Assembly (NCBI GenBank): GCA_015501585.1
Contig: JADNRY010000005.1
Coordinates: forward strand, 372,001-436,000
Source: Rhodocollybia butyracea
Taxonomy: Eukaryota; Basidiomycota; Agaricomycetes; Agaricales; Omphalotaceae
Direction of reading: 5' to 3'
DNA length: 64,000 nucleotides
The notes under the pieces are model-generated. The model did not search any database. It was not told the DNA's origin and saw only the letters and a list, made by a program, of their open reading frames with translations. Made by a program: the position numbers and the translations under genes. Shown piece by piece: positions 58,784 through 64,000 of this stretch. Within the stretch, counting starts at the first letter, position 1. Every line of letters starts with the position of its first letter.

Positions 58784-60792
58784 AACAGATTTTCGTTTCA
58801 TAATCCTACGACCTAACAGTCTTTTTCCAGCTGATCTTAGAGGCTTGATGAGAAGTTATGATCATACAGGTTGTGCTGATTGATTCTGGTCACTTTTAAG
58901 GGTAACAAACTGCCCCAAGCTCGACGGCTGACACTAAACCTACTTTCAAACCAAATTCTGGACTACGCTGTGGGACACGCACCACGCATTACTTGTGCAC
59001 GAGTCGTATATTATCATGCTATGGATCGCTATCCAGTGATTTGTCTTTCAAATATGGAGCCTATGAGTACCTCCCAGGCATGTACATTTCGTCAGTCTTT
59101 GATGATGTATACGCTGATATCTGTTCATCTCGCAGTGTCTTTCATACCGGCTGTGGATGTAGCTATAACTGGTGTGGCACCAGGATATACGCTTCACCGA
59201 AATGGAAAAGAAACGCGATCTTCGTCCTGAGATTGGATTGCACCGGATATCAAGATGTCTTCAGGTCAATCGCAAACGGCATCAACACATATCATTGGAT
59301 GCGTTCGGCGTACGCTTCGATGGAGGAGATTAAACGAGTACTGAGTGCCTGCATTACTCGGGGTATGGACGCCACTGAGACGTTCAACGTCCGAAAGATT
59401 TATACCTGCCCCAAAATCAGCGAGTACACAGACATGCCAGGGAGTGAATATGTAGCTCAATTCGGGATAATCGGTCACACAATCCACCGCCATTCAAATC
59501 TAGGATGATCTTTTCTGAGCCGATGCGCACGCAGCTCTGCAGCCAATGGACTTGCCTACTTTTTTCAGGTATTTTGGTCTGTCTCCGCCTGCTTGATTCA
59601 TATCGATATCGCTTTTTCCGCTGAGGCGAAAGGACAGTCTCCTAAACTTCTTTTCTGTCCGAGTGCCGTTAAACACGAATATACCGATAACCATTGCACT
59701 GACGCTCGTTCATTTCGGGTACATACAGGTGCATACAGGTGTGTGGTTGTTTCAGGGTTCCGATCGGGATCCGGTACATATACCGTCGTCTTTTTACCGA
59801 ACAATGACAATGATATGAACTTTAGTATTTGGGACCGAAGGTTTGAATTCGATACCTCAGGGCTCAAGTAATACCAAATATGACTGTTACGACTTACAAG
59901 GCTTCAGTCTGAATCTGCGAACGTACAGCTTTGGCATCACGCTTACCATATTTGACCAGGCGATTACGATGTGTGGACAGTGGGTTGGGGGTGCTGGGTT
60001 GGGACGCGTGCCATGGGGCGTTAAAAATGCCGTTTCAACTTTCGTTGTCAACTTGTAAACTGGCGGTCCACGCACACAGGTGTCAACACCGAATTGATGT
60101 ATAATGACCAGGCCTATGTTTCCGTGCACATTCGCTGGAAGTCTGGTTTTGTACGACCGAATATTTCCTCGAAAGATGACTCTCCTGATAGTTTCTACTG
60201 CTCCTTCAGTTGATAGGTAGACCATCGGTTGCCCATAATCTGTTCCTGCTTATATGTCATACCAGTTCCTCCCTACCGGCGCTTACACCCTCGCTTTAAT
60301 CGTGGATGACATGACATGCTTCTTCATGTCCAGTTTATCTTCCCGGGGGCAAATAAAGCCCCACTTCCTTCCCATCGATCGCCAGCTCGTACGCCGGAGA
60401 CCGGCGCCAGTCCTCCTGCGCTTTTACTGCTCGTATACTTTGGTGTCATAGTCATGTTCAGGGTATTGTTGTGTGCTATGGGCTTCGCTCGATGCATGAT
60501 GAGCTGTCTCAGAACACCATCATCTGACAGAATAGCAATCATAATGGATCGGTTCGAACTGGATGTGGAGCTGAATGCTTTGAGAGCGGATCCGCTGATG
60601 CTGCAGCGCGAGAATAAGCTCAATGAGTAGGGACCGACCTGCCTCACAGTATCGGACCAATGATCTTGAAGGATAGTGAGGGCATAGAACGACAGTGGAG
60701 TCCTGTAGAAAATCATATTATACATTTGAAGACAAATAGAATCACATCCTACGACGGAGGACGAATATTGAACAAAGGTACATATTCAACTA
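58784..60792. other. Two-kilobase region between convergent genes, no supported gene
   Basis: Lies between the 3' ends of the FPP synthase and aldehyde dehydrogenase genes. Moderately long frames occur on both strands (plus 58993..59508, plus 60316..60630, minus 60324..60725) but several open only with TTG, overlap each other antisense, and match nothing I know. A plus-strand piece near 60420..60630 has a hydrophobic segment and a charged end (RFELDVELNALRADPLMLQR) and could be a last exon of an unresolved gene. Confidence 0.3.
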
Positions 60793-62604
<1,812 letters not shown>

Positions 62605-63819
62605 GATGAGCACACCCACGAACAAAACAGACTCAGACTCATAGCTGAGTAAGTATAGCCAACTAAACCGTGAGAAGGAAAGAAGGAGATCAAGATAAGA
62701 TAAAGATCGTATCAATGAGCAGGACTATGTACTATGTCAAATCTCTCTACTTGCGAGTGGTTCTTCTGGGGCTTGAGCTTGGATCCTTTGATGCGGTTTC
62801 GGTGATAAAATATTCACCGTTATTGGTCGCCCAACGTTGCCAAAAACGATGCTTTTGTGCTGCCACTGCATAGCGTGGGAAGATGCTCTGATGACTTGTT
62901 AACTTGTGTAAAAACCATTCAATGCTAGACTGAATGTTGTGCCTTCACCCAGCCAATGAAGCGTGGGTAATTGATTTCTAAAAGACCCGAGATGTTTGTA
63001 AGTACCGTTTTAGGTACTTATCTCCCCTAGGCAAACTCGCTACTGGGTGTGCTGTGACTGCTCATGCATGTACGGTTGTGCCTTTCGTTACCTTGCAGCA
63101 CCTGCGATCCAACGATTAAGTATGTCATCGAGTTAGGTGAATGTTAAGGCTAGTCTGCAATTTTTCAGGGCGAAATTTTCGGTATCAAATATTTTAAGCC
63201 GGCGCTACAAGCGCTACGATCATATGATGGCGTAATGCAATCACCTTTGTACCTTTTGTCACGTAGAGAATTCCACACGATGAGGGATGTCCTTCAGAAG
63301 TACATTACCATTGTAAAGGCACAGAAGAGCAAAAAATGAAGAGATCATCTACTTATGTCACAGTCACTCTTTTGTGTATACATTCCCTAGTATTGGCCCC
63401 ATATGTCCCTCCTCATGTGTACAACCTTAATATGCCCTGAAGGACACAGATGATGGTGAAAAACTGATACATAGGCATCTTGATCACATTCACACTGAGC
63501 TTAGAGTTCAAAACAAGCAAAACAAGTGGAAAGAGGATGAAAACAGCCACAGACGAGCACTAATTACAAGAAATAAGAAAAGAGATGACGGTTGGTCACA
63601 TACAGTCACTCGTTACTGTAATATCATGTGTTCCGTTCCGGGCGCTCCGCTCATGAATATTTTGACATCCAAAATTTCGCCTGAAAATTGGCAGACTACC
63701 TAATATTACATATGTACGTTGCATAATAAAGGTATAACGATAGAGTGTGATCATCAAGACCACCGGAAACCCCATTCCGAGTCATTCATGGAAAATCATC
63801 ACCTTTCATATCGAATGGG
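62605..63819. other. Intergenic region at the right end
   Basis: About 1.2 kb containing the aldehyde dehydrogenase promoter and the 3' region of the gene that runs off the right edge. I found no supported frame, RNA gene or repeat. Confidence 0.4.
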
Positions 63820-64000
63820 TCACCGTTCAAATCCAAAAAAACCCGAGCCATACTCTGGATAACACTCTTGGTATCCCTCAGGATAAAAACCAGCTAGGGT
63901 CTGGTCTCCTTCGAAAACCACGCCGTCGGGATATCTGGGCATCTCGAGCTCGACGGATGGAATGGCGTCAAGATCAAAATCACTTTGCATGAGCACGCTC
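63820..64000 (-). CDS. C-terminal end of an unidentified protein (runs off the right edge)
   Basis: From the right edge a minus-strand frame reads 59 codons to a TGA at 63820..63822, with acidic and aromatic content (MQSDFDLDAIPSVELEMPRY, then FYPEGYQECYPEYGSGFFGF). The composition looks like an acidic C-terminal tail, for example of a transcription factor, but the piece is too short to name. It could also be part of an intron-interrupted gene whose upstream exons are outside the window. Confidence 0.4.
   Translation of the reverse strand, partial: SVLMQSDFDLDAIPSVELEMPRYPDGVVFEGDQTLAGFYPEGYQECYPEYGSGFFGFER

Noticed and set aside
58993..59508. 171-codon plus-strand frame
   Set aside because: Starts at TTG, no recognisable domain, and no extension through splice sites; likely chance.
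60324..60725. 133-codon minus-strand frame with an ATG
   Set aside because: Overlaps an antisense frame of similar quality; no domain, no splice partners. Left as unresolved.
63826..63840. tRNA T-arm-like GTTCAAATCC
   Set aside because: No matching acceptor, D or anticodon stems around it; it lies at the 3' end of the right-edge coding frame.

Overview
The window is fungal nuclear DNA, most likely from a mushroom-forming basidiomycete (Agaricomycetes). Genes are dense, sit on both strands and are cut by many short GT-AG introns, mostly 48-65 nt. Several encoded families (a DUF6593-like protein, a multi-pass 'FALFW'-type membrane protein, a CorA-like transporter, Ser/Thr-rich single-pass proteins) are, from memory, typical of Agaricomycetes. 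Most genes were rebuilt by joining open frames across splice sites that keep the frame; exon coordinates are given where the frame arithmetic closed.

Layout. 0-5 kb: the 3' end of a RIX1-like ribosome-biogenesis gene and a convergent 1,160-residue disordered protein. 5.6-6.5 kb: a small four-helix membrane protein, possibly promethin-like. 7.5-12 kb: a 17-exon NCS1 permease and a PER1/PGAP3 GPI-remodelling protein. 12.9-14.7 kb: a Ser/Pro-rich single-pass membrane protein. 14.9-21 kb: a urea-carboxylase/LamA-type biotin enzyme and, just upstream on the same strand, a LamB/YcsF protein; with the NCS1 permease this suggests a lactam or cyclic-amide nitrogen-use locus. 21.4-29 kb: a small hypothetical gene, a DUF6593-like gene and a flavin-dependent halogenase in gene-sparse DNA. 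29.6-40 kb: a Ser-rich protein, an armadillo-repeat pseudokinase, a DUF2306 membrane protein and a small basic protein. 40.8-45.4 kb: a mucin-like membrane protein with duplicated exon modules and a 60-bp coding minisatellite. 46.6-54.5 kb: a Cys-rich secreted protein, a CorA-like transporter, an ArsB/IT-type transporter and a multi-pass membrane protein. 57.5-64 kb: farnesyl diphosphate synthase, an aldehyde dehydrogenase and the 3' end of an unknown gene.

Sequence quality matters here. The ERG20-type gene, which is normally essential, needs a one-base correction to be read through, and similar one-base breaks appear in the ArsB-like gene (two), the mucin-like gene (one) and probably the Ser-rich gene (one). 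I read most of these as consensus indels rather than biological decay. The strongest biological leads are the LamA-LamB-NCS1 neighbourhood, the pseudokinase-armadillo fusion, the isolated halogenase and the repeat-built surface protein.
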